DNA from: Bombiscardovia coagulans
Lineage (GTDB): Bacteria > Actinomycetota > Actinomycetes > Actinomycetales > Bifidobacteriaceae
NCBI RefSeq assembly: GCF_002259585.1
Contig: NZ_MWWS01000004.1
Location: 434,001-498,000 of the forward strand
Direction: 5' to 3'
Length of the DNA: 64,000 nt
Positions 25,913 through 35,727 of the stretch are shown here, in pieces; positions within the stretch are counted from its first letter, which is position 1; the number at the start of each line of letters is the position of its first letter. The position numbers and the translations under genes were made by a program. The notes below the pieces were generated by a model that saw only the letters and a list, made by a program, of their open reading frames with translations, was not told the origin of the DNA and ran no database searches.

Positions 25913-28033
25913 TCACTCTCCACTTTTCACGCCGACGCTTCGCTTGAGCGATTCCGGAATTTCTACCGGTGGTACATCTGAAACTGGCCTGTTTGAGTCG
26001 GAAAGCCAGAGCTGACGTTCAGGAGACATGCGCACATTGGCAAATATTTGAGCGAGTTCGTCCTTGTCCAAGGTCTCCTTCACCAAGAGTTGGCGGACCA
26101 ATTCATCAAGAACATTTCTGTTTTGGCTGATTACTTGCCAAGCCTCGTTATGAGCAGTCTCTACAAGCTCATGAACTTCCTTATCAATGATCTGGGCAGT
26201 TTCAGCTGAGTACTTGACTGGCTTCAATGCGTCCATACCCTGATCTTGGTCATTTTCATCTCCCCATTTGATGGCACCTAGCTTCGAGGAGAAGCCAAAT
26301 TCTAGGACCATCTGCCTGGCGATTTGAGTAGCCTTTTCAATATCATTAGAAGCACCAGTTGTAGGGTCATGGAATACAACTTCTTCTGCAACTCGACCTC
26401 CCATTGCATATGCCATTTGGTCTAGCAATTGATTTCGAGTCTGTGAATAACGATCCTCAGTGGGCATCACAGCAGTGTACCCCAGTGCACGACCTCGAGG
26501 CAGGATTGTCACCTTAGTGACTGGATCTGTATTGTGCATTGCTGCAGCTACCAAGGCATGTCCACCTTCATGGTATGCAGTATTGCGTAATTCATCTAAA
26601 GCCATGCCACGAGTTCGTCGACGAGGTCCTGAAAGAACACGGTCGATGGCCTCATCAATAGCCCGATTGTCAATCAGCTGAGCATTAGAGCGAGCTGTTA
26701 ACAGTGCTGCTTCATTGAGAACATTAGCTAAGTCTGCACCTGTGAAACCAGGAGTTCGTACGGCAACTGTGTGCAAATCAACGTCCGGAACGAATGGCTT
26801 ACCTTTCGCATGAACTTTGAGAATTGCTTCTCGGCCCTCAAGATCTGGTGCTTCGACAGCCACTTGCCGATCGAAACGGCCTGGCCTGAGCAAGGCAGGA
26901 TCTAAAATGTCTGGACGGTTGGTGGCTGCAATAATAATGAGATTGGTGTCATTATCAAAGCCGTCCATCTCCACCAGAAGCTGATTCAGAGTCTGCTCGC
27001 GTTCATCGTGACCGCCCATACTTCCTGATCCGCGCTTACCACCCACAGCATCGATCTCGTCGATGAAAATGATAGCGGGCGCATTCTTCTTAGCTTCTTC
27101 GAAGAGTTCACGAACTCGGGAGGCGCCTAGACCTACGAACATTTCTACGAAGTCAGAACCAGCCATTGAGTAGAACGGCACGGAAGCTTCGCCTGCAATG
27201 GCACGGGCAAGTAAAGTCTTACCAGTTCCGGGAGGACCATACAGCAACACTCCACGGGGTATACGAGCACCCAGTGCCTTGTACTTTGATGGATCTTGGA
27301 GGAATTCTTTAATTTCCTCCACCTCTTGTACAGCAGCTTCTTCTCCAGCAACATCCGAGAACTTGGTCTTTGGAGTCTTTCCTTCCAAAAGCTTGCCATT
27401 GTTCTTTTTGCCCATACCCAGCATGCCGCCACCGGCCATGCGCGAGAAGAAATACCAGAACACAACCAAAAGCAGGATAATTGGCAAGAAGGAAGAGATG
27501 AGGTAGCTCAACATACTGGTTTGCGGAACGACTGAATTGAAGCCCTCATCCAGATGTCCTCGTTCAACGGCCTTAATGACCTGAGGACCTTGATCCTTAA
27601 CGTAGAAGAACTGCACATTCTTGCCATAGTTCTTCTCACTACGCTTGCCGTTGACTCCGGGAGTCTTCTTGACGAAGTCCTTCTTAAGTTTGAGCTCAAC
27701 AACCTGCTTACCTTCGGTTATTTCCGCAGACTTAACCATGGCATTAGCTGCATCGTTATCTTTTGGATCAAACTTAGCAAGCAGTTCTAAACCGTCACGG
27801 GTATCGATGGTTTGTACGCCCATCTGTGAATTGAAAAAGCCAAAGAGACTCAGCGCAATTAGTAATACCAGGACTCCCCAGAGCCAGGGCGATTGCCAAA
27901 TCTTGCCGCTTCCGGGTCCTTTCCCATCACCATTCGCGTTAAAATTGAAAGGATTATTGCCCTTCTGTTTACCGCCCTTGCCGGGTCCCCCGTCTCCCAT
28001 AGGGGGACGTCCAGGTCCTTGCGGATAGGTCAT
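25913..28033 (-). CDS. ftsH: ATP-dependent zinc metalloprotease FtsH
   Basis: Membrane-anchored AAA+ protease that extracts and degrades membrane and short-lived cytoplasmic proteins. In 706 residues: Gly/Pro-rich N-terminus (1-48), TM1 about 50-67, a periplasmic-type domain, TM2 about 177-196, AAA domain with Walker A GPPGTGKT (266-273), Walker B IIFIDEID, the SRH region [20 protein letters not shown], and the zinc-binding HEGGH at 488-492. The start overlaps the hpt stop by 4 bp, with AAGGAG upstream. Part of the tilS-hpt-ftsH cluster. The poly-Gly N-terminal tail is longer than in E. coli but usual for Actinobacteria. Confidence 0.97.
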   Translation of the reverse strand: MTYPQGPGRPPMGDGGPGKGGKQKGNNPFNFNANGDGKGPGSGKIWQSPWLWGVLVLLIALSLFGFFNSQMGVQTIDTRDGLELLAKFDPKDNDAANAMVKSAEITEGKQVVELKLKKDFVKKTPGVNGKRSEKNYGKNVQFFYVKDQGPQVIKAVERGHLDEGFNSVVPQTSMLSYLISSFLPIILLLVVFWYFFSRMAGGGMLGMGKKNNGKLLEGKTPKTKFSDVAGEEAAVQEVEEIKEFLQDPSKYKALGARIPRGVLLYGPPGTGKTLLARAIAGEASVPFYSMAGSDFVEMFVGLGASRVRELFEEAKKNAPAIIFIDEIDAVGGKRGSGSMGGHDEREQTLNQLLVEMDGFDNDTNLIIIAATNRPDILDPALLRPGRFDRQVAVEAPDLEGREAILKVHAKGKPFVPDVDLHTVAVRTPGFTGADLANVLNEAALLTARSNAQLIDNRAIDEAIDRVLSGPRRRTRGMALDELRNTAYHEGGHALVAAAMHNTDPVTKVTILPRGRALGYTAVMPTEDRYSQTRNQLLDQMAYAMGGRVAEEVVFHDPTTGASNDIEKATQIARQMVLEFGFSSKLGAIKWGDENDQDQGMDALKPVKYSAETAQIIDKEVHELVETAHNEAWQVISQNRNVLDELVRQLLVKETLDKDELAQIFANVRMSPERQLWLSDSNRPVSDVPPVEIPESLKRSVGVKSGE

Positions 28034-28605
28034 GACTGCTCTCCTTGATCCTCATGCTCATATTCCTGCGGCTTCAATACTGCGATAGAGTCCAGATTCC
28101 TGTATTGCTCATCATAGTCAAGTCCAAAGCCGACCACGAATTCATCCGGGATAACATAACCGGGATATTTCACATCTACCTGAACTTCGCGTCTAGACAC
28201 CTTGTCGAGAAGAGAGAACACTTCTACTGAAGCTGCGCCTCGTCCCTTCAATTCATCAACAAGCCACCGCAGAGTTCGACCTGAGTCAATAATATCTTCC
28301 ACGATAAGAATGTGCCTGCCGCGAACACTGCAGTCCAAATCTTTACGCACGCGTATTACTCCAGAAGACTGTGTGCCTGAACCGTAACTCGACAAGCTCA
28401 TAAACTCCATCTGGGCAGGAATACTAATTTCCTGAGACAATGCGGCCAAGGTATTGACAGCACCCTTGAGAACCGCAAGCATCAGCAAATCCTTGCCGGC
28501 ATAGTCATGGCTGATTTGTCTAGCAGTTTTCTCTATAAGGGTCTCAATTTGTTCCCGGGACACTAGTTCGTGGTCAATGTGAGATTGAATATCAGCGATT
28601 CGCAT
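28030..28605 (-). CDS. hpt: Hypoxanthine-guanine phosphoribosyltransferase
   Basis: Salvages hypoxanthine and guanine to IMP and GMP using PRPP. The 191-residue enzyme has the PRPP-binding signature [15 protein letters not shown], the catalytic loop region ([14 protein letters not shown]) and the [18 protein letters not shown] segment that contacts the purine. ATG follows AGGGAAT. It overlaps tilS by 14 bp upstream and ftsH by 4 bp downstream, so all three are co-translated; the tilS-hpt-ftsH order is conserved in many Gram-positive bacteria. Confidence 0.95.
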   Translation of the reverse strand: MRIADIQSHIDHELVSREQIETLIEKTARQISHDYAGKDLLMLAVLKGAVNTLAALSQEISIPAQMEFMSLSSYGSGTQSSGVIRVRKDLDCSVRGRHILIVEDIIDSGRTLRWLVDELKGRGAASVEVFSLLDKVSRREVQVDVKYPGYVIPDEFVVGFGLDYDEQYRNLDSIAVLKPQEYEHEDQGEQS

Positions 28606-29710
28606 ATTCCCTATTTTTGCATACGAGAATGACGTGATGCTGACGAGTAGCTGAATAAAAGCTAGGAAGAGCTACAGGCCCCTGTCCATGCCAAGCTGAT
28701 ACAAGCTCATCAACCTGGTGTATATGACGGCTCGAAACCCCCAATCCTAGGCTTTCTAAGAGTATAGACCACATATGTCTTCGAACTACTGGGTGAGCAT
28801 CTTGCAGGGTCTTGAGCGTTAAACACACCGGCACAGTTCCACTGACTGCCCTCCCTGTGTGTGGCTGTTGACTCCTAGCGAGAAGATCTTGAGCCTGTTC
28901 ATCGATATAATTTTGATCCTGCCTGGCAAGATTTGCAGTACGAGCCAGTTGAGTGATTATATCTTTACCGGCGAACTGGTTTAATGCAGGCAAAAGATCG
29001 TGCCTTACCCGCGAACGTAGTGGAAAATCAGCAGATAGAGCCTGACCTTGTTGTATGTGATCTCCATTCGTCGGGTCGTCCCACCAAGCTATGCCCAGAG
29101 TCTGGCAAACTTGAGTGGTTTCTACCCTACGTAAGCCTAGGAGTGGTCTGAGGAAAAGTACACCTTGTTGGTAAATTTCTTCCTCCATACCAGCTATAGC
29201 CCTGAGTCCAGATGAACGTATAAGACCAATTAAAACACCTTCGGCTTGATCGTCTGCCGTATGCGCCAAAAGCACTGCGGAAGCCCCATAGTCTTGTGCA
29301 GCTTGAACCAACGCTTGGTATCGAGCTTTTCGGGCATCAGCTTCCTCACCTAAACGAGTATGAGGCACCTGCACCCGATTGCTGATTACTGGGTTAAGAC
29401 CTATCTGTTTGCAACTGTTCACCACCTGTGCGCTCACAGAAGCCGATGTCTCCTGTAGAGCATGATCGATTGTTATCATGCCGCATCGAATTCCCAAGGT
29501 TGGGCAGACAATATGTGCCAAGGCAGCAAGAGCCATCGAGTCGCGTCCACCAGAGCAGGCAACTAGCACTAATGGTGAGTCAGCAGCTGGTTCATGCTTA
29601 CCATGCATACGCAAATTGGGTTCTAAACTGGCCAGCCCGGCCCCTTCTAGGGACTGCCGCACTATTCCTATGCTTTTTTTCAGCAGGGCCGAATACACCA
29701 CAGCCTTCAC
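28592..29710 (-). CDS. tilS: tRNA(Ile)-lysidine synthase
   Basis: Converts C34 of the CAU-anticodon tRNA-Ile2 to lysidine so that it reads AUA. The ATP-pyrophosphatase P-loop ACSGGRDSMAL is followed by IDHALQE and the helical region with LLAHTADDQAEGVL, all family hallmarks. The reading frame is open to 29827, inside dacB, but the segment before 29710 is a shadow of dacB. I use the GTG at 29710 (VKAVVYSALL); a GTG nine bases on, after GGAAGG, is a close alternative. Its potential substrate, a CAT tRNA, lies at 18606. Overlaps hpt by 14 bp. Confidence 0.92.
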   Translation of the reverse strand: MKAVVYSALLKKSIGIVRQSLEGAGLASLEPNLRMHGKHEPAADSPLVLVACSGGRDSMALAALAHIVCPTLGIRCGMITIDHALQETSASVSAQVVNSCKQIGLNPVISNRVQVPHTRLGEEADARKARYQALVQAAQDYGASAVLLAHTADDQAEGVLIGLIRSSGLRAIAGMEEEIYQQGVLFLRPLLGLRRVETTQVCQTLGIAWWDDPTNGDHIQQGQALSADFPLRSRVRHDLLPALNQFAGKDIITQLARTANLARQDQNYIDEQAQDLLARSQQPHTGRAVSGTVPVCLTLKTLQDAHPVVRRHMWSILLESLGLGVSSRHIHQVDELVSAWHGQGPVALPSFYSATRQHHVILVCKNREYANR

Positions 29711-29726
29711 CTTCCCAACTTCTGAC

Positions 29727-31169
29727 TCATAATCGAGGTAGAGCAGACATAAACGTATTAACAGCTTGAATAGCAGTATCCATATTTGTCGGATTGTTAA
29801 CGATAACAGCAAAAACGAGGACCCCACCGTTGAATCTTGACACGTTGCCTGCCAATGCGGTCACCTGTTCTAAAGTTCCCGTCTTAACTCTTACCAATCC
29901 GTCAGGGTCATTCCCCTGACCTCGTTTGGCTGCTGTTCCAACTAAACCAACAACAGATAAACCATCCACTAAGGGAATCAGCTGCTTATGCTTTCCATCG
30001 ACAGCAGCTCGTTCAATGGCAACGAGCGTTGACACACTGACCAACGAACCAGGAGACAGCCCTGAACAATCTGCCATTCTCACAGCATTGACATCAATTC
30101 CTAATGTTTGCAAAGCTTTTAGGACAGCTTGAACAGCACCTCTCGGAGTGTCCTCCTCGCCAGTTGCGTGAGCAAGCAGACGACCGAAAAGCTCAGTCAA
30201 GGTATTGTCGGAAGTTCTCAAAGTCAAGGCCAAAATCTCATTCAGCGGAGCAGATTCCACCTGAGCTATGGGCGCTGCCTTGGGCACAAGCTGCTGTTCA
30301 GTTGGTGGACCAATCACAGTGATTCCACGCTTGCCTAGCTCTTCTGCAAAAACACGCGCCACTTGCCCTTCAGTATCGTCTGTGTGAGGTACATAAACAC
30401 CTCCAGCATCAGGGTTTGCTGCCATATCGTGGTCAGAACGTTCTCGACCTTCATCCACCGCCATTGTCGCAGTCGGCGTAAAGTAAATACCAGAGGGATT
30501 GTTGGCTCCTATCGACTCTGGCGATCGTACAGGGCCAAAGAAACTCGAATCATAGTTCACATGTACGGAGTTGACAGAGCGTGACCGCAAGTCTTTGACT
30601 GTCTTATCAGCTAGAGTAGCCAGTCCTGCTCTTCCATTGACATGAATGGGGTCTCCTTCCCCCTTGCTAAGTAACATATCACCCTCGCCTTTCAAGGTGA
30701 TATGTGGATTTTGTTCTGCCGCTTCATCAATATAGACAGCAGTACGTATGCGCGAACCCATGTCAAGTACAGAAGCAGCGGCTGCGGCAGTCAGTGTTTT
30801 CATGGTGGAAGCTGGTTGCCTCAAAGTGTTGAGTTCATGCTCGGCAGCTATAGTGCCGTCAGCGCCCATAATGACAGCAGAGAAATCGGGACCGACACCT
30901 GCCGTTTGAGACAAGTCGTTTATCAGTTTCTGGGCAGCGTCCTTGTCGATTGGCTTGTCATTTTTTACAAGCGGCACTACAGGTGCTGGTTCAACAATGT
31001 TACGCACAGGCTGAACAGCTGAATCATTGACAGAATGAAGAGACAAAGGTCCAGGTAAGACATCCACAACATCTGCCCACAGGTATGCTAGGAAAAGAAC
31101 TAGGACCAACCCTGCAGACAGTCCTACACGCCAATAATTGTGCTGAACCTTATGCTTGTGTGCTCCCAC
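29727..31169 (-). CDS. dacB: D-alanyl-D-alanine carboxypeptidase / endopeptidase (PBP4, S13)
   Basis: Penicillin-binding protein that trims or hydrolyses peptide cross-links in peptidoglycan outside the membrane. The 480-residue protein has an N-terminal TM anchor (about 15-33), the SxxK motif S121-T-M-K124, the SDN motif in RTSDNTLTE and KTGT in VKTGTLEQVTALAG, so all three active-site motifs are present. The long insert between SxxK and SDN is normal for class C PBPs. GTG start with GGAGGAA. First gene of the run leading into tilS, 16 bp downstream. Confidence 0.93.
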   Translation of the reverse strand: MGAHKHKVQHNYWRVGLSAGLVLVLFLAYLWADVVDVLPGPLSLHSVNDSAVQPVRNIVEPAPVVPLVKNDKPIDKDAAQKLINDLSQTAGVGPDFSAVIMGADGTIAAEHELNTLRQPASTMKTLTAAAAASVLDMGSRIRTAVYIDEAAEQNPHITLKGEGDMLLSKGEGDPIHVNGRAGLATLADKTVKDLRSRSVNSVHVNYDSSFFGPVRSPESIGANNPSGIYFTPTATMAVDEGRERSDHDMAANPDAGGVYVPHTDDTEGQVARVFAEELGKRGITVIGPPTEQQLVPKAAPIAQVESAPLNEILALTLRTSDNTLTELFGRLLAHATGEEDTPRGAVQAVLKALQTLGIDVNAVRMADCSGLSPGSLVSVSTLVAIERAAVDGKHKQLIPLVDGLSVVGLVGTAAKRGQGNDPDGLVRVKTGTLEQVTALAGNVSRFNGGVLVFAVIVNNPTNMDTAIQAVNTFMSALPRL

Positions 31170-31332
31170 TCTTCCTCCGACGTATTGCTTAAAGTGACCG
31201 TTATCAGCTTACACAGGAACTCTCGTGAGACTTTCTCAAGATCAAGCCTATCCTATCCCAGGGCTCAGTGAATCGTCTAACATGATGCCGGTAAACTACA
31301 TATGAACCATTGGAGCTAGACAATTAACCGAC

Positions 31333-32559
31333 TTACTTACCTCGATGCTCGATTGGCTTCCAGCCAGGATTGGAGAAAATTGCCTGGAAGGAAATCGGAA
31401 CATACGACAGCATGAAAATCGGGAAAGCCAGACAGTATGCAAAGAGTTCCTTATTCGAGGCTCCAATTTTATTACGTTCAGTAACCACTGTTAGAGCAGC
31501 CAACCCCATCATGGCCAGTAAGCCAGCAATACCTAACACAATACCATTGACCAAGGCATTAATTTGACTGGACCAATTCACAAAACCAAAGGCTGCAAAA
31601 AGCACACCAAAGAGGAAGCGAACACCAGCAAGAACAGTAAGTGGGCAAACTAAAATAGTTAAATCAACAGCAGAGAAATCTCTTTCCTGTATAGCTCGAC
31701 GAATCAAAAACGGTCCATAGTAACGGAAAACTTGCAAAAAGCCTTTGCTCCAACGCAAACGTTGCCGCCAAGATTGTTGGAAGGTAACCGGTTGTTCATC
31801 GTACAACATGGCAGTACCGCAATAGCCAATACGATCACCGTGAAGGATCGAGTCTATAGTGAATTCCATGTCTTCCGTCAGTAGGTGGAACTTCCAACCG
31901 TTGTTGCGCTCCATTACCTCTCGTGAAAACATAAAACCGGTTCCACCTACGTGGCAAGAAGAACCAAATGCCATACGAGAAGAATTCAAGAAACGCGACT
32001 CACGAATAAACCACAATGCAGAACCCGAAGAAACCCAATTGTCGGAAAAGTTCACAGAATTGCGGTAAGAGGTCAAAATCTTGAAACCACTTTGGAAAGC
32101 CTTGTTCATCTCCTCGATGTAGTGCTTGTCTAAGCGGTTATCAGCATCGAAGACAAAGAAAGCATCGTAGACCTTGCCGTCACCAGAAGAAATAATATGA
32201 TCTAGTAAGTAGGTCAGGGCATATCCCTTACCAATAAGATCCTTATTATTCCGTTCCACGACATGGCAACCTTTGGATCGAGCAAGCTGTGCCGTATTGT
32301 CAGTGCAGTTATCTGCAACCAACCAAATGTCAACTAACTCATAGGGGTAGGTCTGCGACTGTATAGAATCAATGAGGCCTCCAATTACTGCTTCCTCATT
32401 GCGGGCAGAAATAAGTACCGCAAAGCGCTTATCAAACGGAACCGTGGGGAAAACCACCGGCTTAGCCACAAAGGAAGTAACAACACAGACTGCTTGATAC
32501 ACAATACCAACTGTTCCCAGCACAATGCTGAGGAGGTCAAGCAAGTTAAGAAAGGCCAT
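31333..32559 (-). CDS. Family 2 glycosyltransferase, membrane-bound
   Basis: A 408-residue processive-type GT2. An N-terminal TM (about 5-30) precedes the catalytic domain with VLISARNEE, the DXD motif in FVFDADNRLD, a TEDMEF (ED) segment and QSWRQRLRWSKG (QxxRW), the signature of processive polysaccharide synthases such as hyaluronan/cellulose/PNAG-type enzymes. Three or four TM segments close the protein. The substrate is not known; a cell-envelope or exopolysaccharide role is inferred. Its ATG follows directly on the TAG of the AI-2E-type gene upstream, with AAGGAG 8 nt before it, so the two are coupled. Confidence 0.88.
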   Translation of the reverse strand: MAFLNLLDLLSIVLGTVGIVYQAVCVVTSFVAKPVVFPTVPFDKRFAVLISARNEEAVIGGLIDSIQSQTYPYELVDIWLVADNCTDNTAQLARSKGCHVVERNNKDLIGKGYALTYLLDHIISSGDGKVYDAFFVFDADNRLDKHYIEEMNKAFQSGFKILTSYRNSVNFSDNWVSSGSALWFIRESRFLNSSRMAFGSSCHVGGTGFMFSREVMERNNGWKFHLLTEDMEFTIDSILHGDRIGYCGTAMLYDEQPVTFQQSWRQRLRWSKGFLQVFRYYGPFLIRRAIQERDFSAVDLTILVCPLTVLAGVRFLFGVLFAAFGFVNWSSQINALVNGIVLGIAGLLAMMGLAALTVVTERNKIGASNKELFAYCLAFPIFMLSYVPISFQAIFSNPGWKPIEHRGK

Positions 32560-33984
32560 CTACTGCCACTCCTTGCGAGGATTGCTCTGACCAGCATCGT
32601 CTGAAGATCCTTCTAATACAGGCTTACCTTCGCTGACCTTAACCACGTGCTTGGGAATAGCGACGGTCTCCGAGGTGTCCAACACATCTGAAGTGAGAAG
32701 ACCGTTCTTGCCGTTTTCCTTACTATCTACTTCTTGGTCGCCCACGACCACCCGCTTGCTTGAACCTTGGGCTGAACGCGGAATGTGGCTAGTTACAGGT
32801 TTAATCACATGTTCATTAATGGCTTCTGCGCTTTCTACCACCTTCGACTTCTTAACTGGCTCAGGATCATACATAAGCGGAGAATCAATTAAATCGTAAC
32901 GACGAGTAGAAGCCTTAAAAATGATCTGGAAAGACGCAGCAACCGGCAAGGCCAAAAAGGCACCAAGTGCACCAAATACAGCACCCAGAGCCAGAACCGA
33001 AAGGAAGGCTATGGCTGCGTTCAAATCCATAGTGCGCTGAGATATTTTTGGAGCCAGTATGAGATTCTCAACTTGCTGGTAAAGACAGATGTATATCAAC
33101 ACCGCCAAAGCAATAATTAACCCATTCGATCCCCAAGCAACTACTACAGGTAGGGCACCGCCAATGTAGGTTCCAATAGTAGGCACAAACTGTGATACCA
33201 AACCACAGAAGAGAGCCAATGGTAACCAATATGGAACCTTAAGGAAAACCAAGAAAACTGACATACAGGCAGCAGAAATCAGGGCCAAAATTGTGCGGCT
33301 AAAGAGGAAGGACGAAATCTGGTCTTGTGCAACGGTCCACACCAACACGAAACGGCTCTGACTGGAAGGACTCATCCATTGACACAAGCTACGACGAAGT
33401 TTGGGGCCAGCCGCAGAAATGTAGTAGGTCACTAAGAGCACAGTCATAATGTTCAGCACTGAGCCCAGTACCCCTACCGTAGTTGTAAAAGCCTGACCAG
33501 CAAAGTCAGTTACCCACGAAGTTTGAATATTTTTAGCAATCTCTCCACCTAGATCCTGCATAGCAGGAAGTTGCTGATGAGTTTTGTCTTGCACCAACTG
33601 AACTATCTGTTCATAGAAGGCTGGCGCTCCCTTAGCCATACCAATGACTTGCTGAACGAACATATTGCCGAACAGGCCCATCAATGCTACTACAACCACA
33701 ACCAAGCCGATGAGTGCTGCTCCCGCGGCAGCACCGCGCTTCCAGCCGTGCTTGACCAAAGTCACTACCAAGGGTTCCATAGCCAAAGCAACAAACATTG
33801 AAATAACAACATCTAAGACTACAAATTCCACCTTAGACCATGAAGAATAGGCAAACCATGCTAAGAAAATAGCGATTGCAGCATAGAAAAGAGCACGTCC
33901 GTACCACTCTGGTGGCCGCCGCGGATCGCCCTTTGAGGGGAAGACTGATCCCAAGTCAAAATGTCGATTGTTGTCTGAGCTCAT
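32560..33984 (-). CDS. AI-2E family transporter / PerM-like membrane protein
   Basis: A 474-residue membrane protein with about eight hydrophobic segments, including the family pattern VFGALGAFLALPVAASFQII near the C-terminal core and VPTIGTYIGGALPVV. Family members have been linked to autoinducer or ion export, but for most the substrate is unknown. About 110 hydrophilic C-terminal residues follow the last TM. I take ATG 33984 (MSSDNNRHFD) as start; the frame continues upstream to 34182 but that part lies in the divergent promoter and adjacent glycosyltransferase start. AGGAGG is only 1 nt from this ATG, unusually close, so initiation may be weak. Directly followed by the glycosyltransferase gene. 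Confidence 0.82.
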   Translation of the reverse strand: MSSDNNRHFDLGSVFPSKGDPRRPPEWYGRALFYAAIAIFLAWFAYSSWSKVEFVVLDVVISMFVALAMEPLVVTLVKHGWKRGAAAGAALIGLVVVVVALMGLFGNMFVQQVIGMAKGAPAFYEQIVQLVQDKTHQQLPAMQDLGGEIAKNIQTSWVTDFAGQAFTTTVGVLGSVLNIMTVLLVTYYISAAGPKLRRSLCQWMSPSSQSRFVLVWTVAQDQISSFLFSRTILALISAACMSVFLVFLKVPYWLPLALFCGLVSQFVPTIGTYIGGALPVVVAWGSNGLIIALAVLIYICLYQQVENLILAPKISQRTMDLNAAIAFLSVLALGAVFGALGAFLALPVAASFQIIFKASTRRYDLIDSPLMYDPEPVKKSKVVESAEAINEHVIKPVTSHIPRSAQGSSKRVVVGDQEVDSKENGKNGLLTSDVLDTSETVAIPKHVVKVSEGKPVLEGSSDDAGQSNPRKEWQ

Positions 33985-34060
33985 GCCTCCTATTATCCAA
34001 TCCTTATTGACAAGGAACAAGCTGATAGCTATATAGGTGTATATCGGCTCCAGTATTCTA

Positions 34061-34951
34061 ATGTATATGCTGACCGTATCCGTAGTCATCCCAGCTTGGA
34101 ATGAAGAAGAACGCATCGCTGACTGCATGCTCAATGCAACCACCCAGTCAGTAGCACCTTTAGAAGTACTCATCGTAGACAATCACTCGACTGACCGTAC
34201 TGCCCAGATAGTACGTGACTTCATAGAAGCACATCCTGGTACTCCTGTACGCCTTCTGCACCAGGATAAAGAACAGGGTCTCATCCCCACACGCAATTAC
34301 GGTTTGGACCAAGCAAAAGGTGACATATTAGGCCGAATTGATGCAGATTGCATGCTTAAACCAGACTGGATTGAGGTAGTATCCCATCTTTTCGAAGAGG
34401 ATCCTGACGCGATGGGGGCTACAGGACCAGTGGCATATTACGATATGCCTGGTAAAGAATTAGGCCTGAAGAGTGACAATAAAGTGCGTAAAACCGTTTA
34501 CCGCGCGGACGACGGACGATACTTATTATTCGGGTCGAATATGGCACTAAGAGCCAGCGCATGGAAGACCATACGTACGGAAGTATGCCGTGATAAAGCA
34601 GATATCATGCATGAAGATGTCGACGTTTCACTCCATCTCATCGACCATAATTTCAAAACGGTATACTGCCAAGATATGAATGCTGGAATCTCAGCAAGGA
34701 GAATGGATACCTCCTTCAGCTCATTCCATCACTACATGCAGCGTTTTAAAAATACCTTTGATGCCCATCCTGAGCATAGCCGGGAGCAGAAACCGGAACA
34801 CACACTCTATGCCATATACCCTATTTTGAGAGCCTTCTACCCTGTATACCAAAAGTACTTAGAATCCGCAGATATCAACCCTGCCGAGCGGATTTGGATC
34901 AAAGAGCAAATGGAACTGTTCCATAAGCGAGACACAGAAATCGAATCATAA
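34061..34951 (+). CDS. Family 2 glycosyltransferase
   Basis: A soluble GT2-type enzyme of about 296 residues: VVIPAWNEEERI at the N-terminus, VDNHSTD, the DXD motif in GRIDADCML, and MHEDVDVSLHL (ED motif) further on. No TM segment is obvious, so it is distinct from the membrane-bound enzyme encoded at 31333. Substrate not assignable. The start is chosen at ATG 34061 or 34067 (MLTVSVVIP); there is no strong SD at either. It is divergent from the AI-2E-type gene. Confidence 0.85.
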   Translation: MYMLTVSVVIPAWNEEERIADCMLNATTQSVAPLEVLIVDNHSTDRTAQIVRDFIEAHPGTPVRLLHQDKEQGLIPTRNYGLDQAKGDILGRIDADCMLKPDWIEVVSHLFEEDPDAMGATGPVAYYDMPGKELGLKSDNKVRKTVYRADDGRYLLFGSNMALRASAWKTIRTEVCRDKADIMHEDVDVSLHLIDHNFKTVYCQDMNAGISARRMDTSFSSFHHYMQRFKNTFDAHPEHSREQKPEHTLYAIYPILRAFYPVYQKYLESADINPAERIWIKEQMELFHKRDTEIES

Positions 34952-35306
34952 CTTCTTGCTGTAACGAAGATGGGGGCAAATGTACACTTCCCACTAAGTA
35001 TTTCTAGATGTACTGTTTTGCACTCTCATATGATCCAGCAATTACCAAAGAATCTATGCCAAGCAAGGCATCGGGATACTTACACTCATTACTCAGCGCC
35101 ATAAACTGTAATGTCAGACAATTACCATAGAGACCGTCCACTAATGATAACTTTACGTAACAGGTCGAAATCGTCATCAGAACAGTTACCTGTTTGGTGA
35201 GCAACACACTGTTACCCATCTCAAAACCCACAGAATACCGCCACAACATGGACGACAGACCGTCAGTTTGCCTCATCTCGGGATGTCAGGTAATATAAAT
35301 TCGTCC
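34952..35306. other. Intergenic region, 355 bp
   Basis: No supported gene. A 90-codon frame on the minus strand (35004-35276) has no ribosome binding site and no family character. The promoter of tRNA-Glu must lie near the right end. Confidence 0.4.
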
Positions 35307-35381
35307 GGCCCCGTCGTCTAACGGTTAGGACATCAGACTTTCAATCTGACAACGAGAGTTCGACTCTCTCCGGGGCTACCA
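35307..35381 (+). tRNA. tRNA-Glu (anticodon TTC)
   Basis: Acceptor GGCCCCG/CGGGGCT (one G-U), D-arm GTCT, anticodon loop CTTTCAA giving TTC, T-arm GAGAG/CTCTC with TTCGACT, encoded CCA at 35379-35381. Reads GAA/GAG. Confidence 0.95.
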
Positions 35382-35727
35382 AACAACTATAGACTGGCAG
35401 AACAAAGCCATTCCCTTCAAAATAACGAAACGGTAGAAGTATGTTCAATCATACCGTTTCAAGCCATTTCAAGAGACAAAGCACTGACTAAAGTGCCCAA
35501 TAATCCCTGAAGTATCAACATAGCTTCATGTAAAAAATACAGGTACAACCAAAAGACAGCGAAAGCCCTTATCCACGCATCAAGTCCTGGCACATATCAG
35601 TGGTGTTTAATTTGGCAGCTCAAGAGACCATTGAAGAGCCTACTGGTCTAAATAATGAGATACATACTATCATCGCTAGCAATTCCCACTATGATAGCTA
35701 TACCACAACTCAGTTAAAGGAGTCTTC
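35382..35727. other. Intergenic region, 346 bp, with inverted repeat
   Basis: No gene seen. GAAACGGTA (35427-35435) and TACCGTTTC (35452-35460) form a perfect 9-bp inverted repeat with a 16-nt loop about 45 bp after tRNA-Glu, without a T-run; it may be a tRNA 3' processing hairpin or an operator. The rest holds the promoter of the S10 peptidase. Confidence 0.45.

Noticed and set aside
33985-34182. Longer AI-2E-type protein starting at 34182
   Set aside because: It would overlap the start of the divergent glycosyltransferase and has no family similarity; ATG 33984 is preferred.
35004-35276. 90-codon minus-strand frame next to tRNA-Glu
   Set aside because: No ribosome binding site, no recognisable family, AT-rich spacer; treated as chance.
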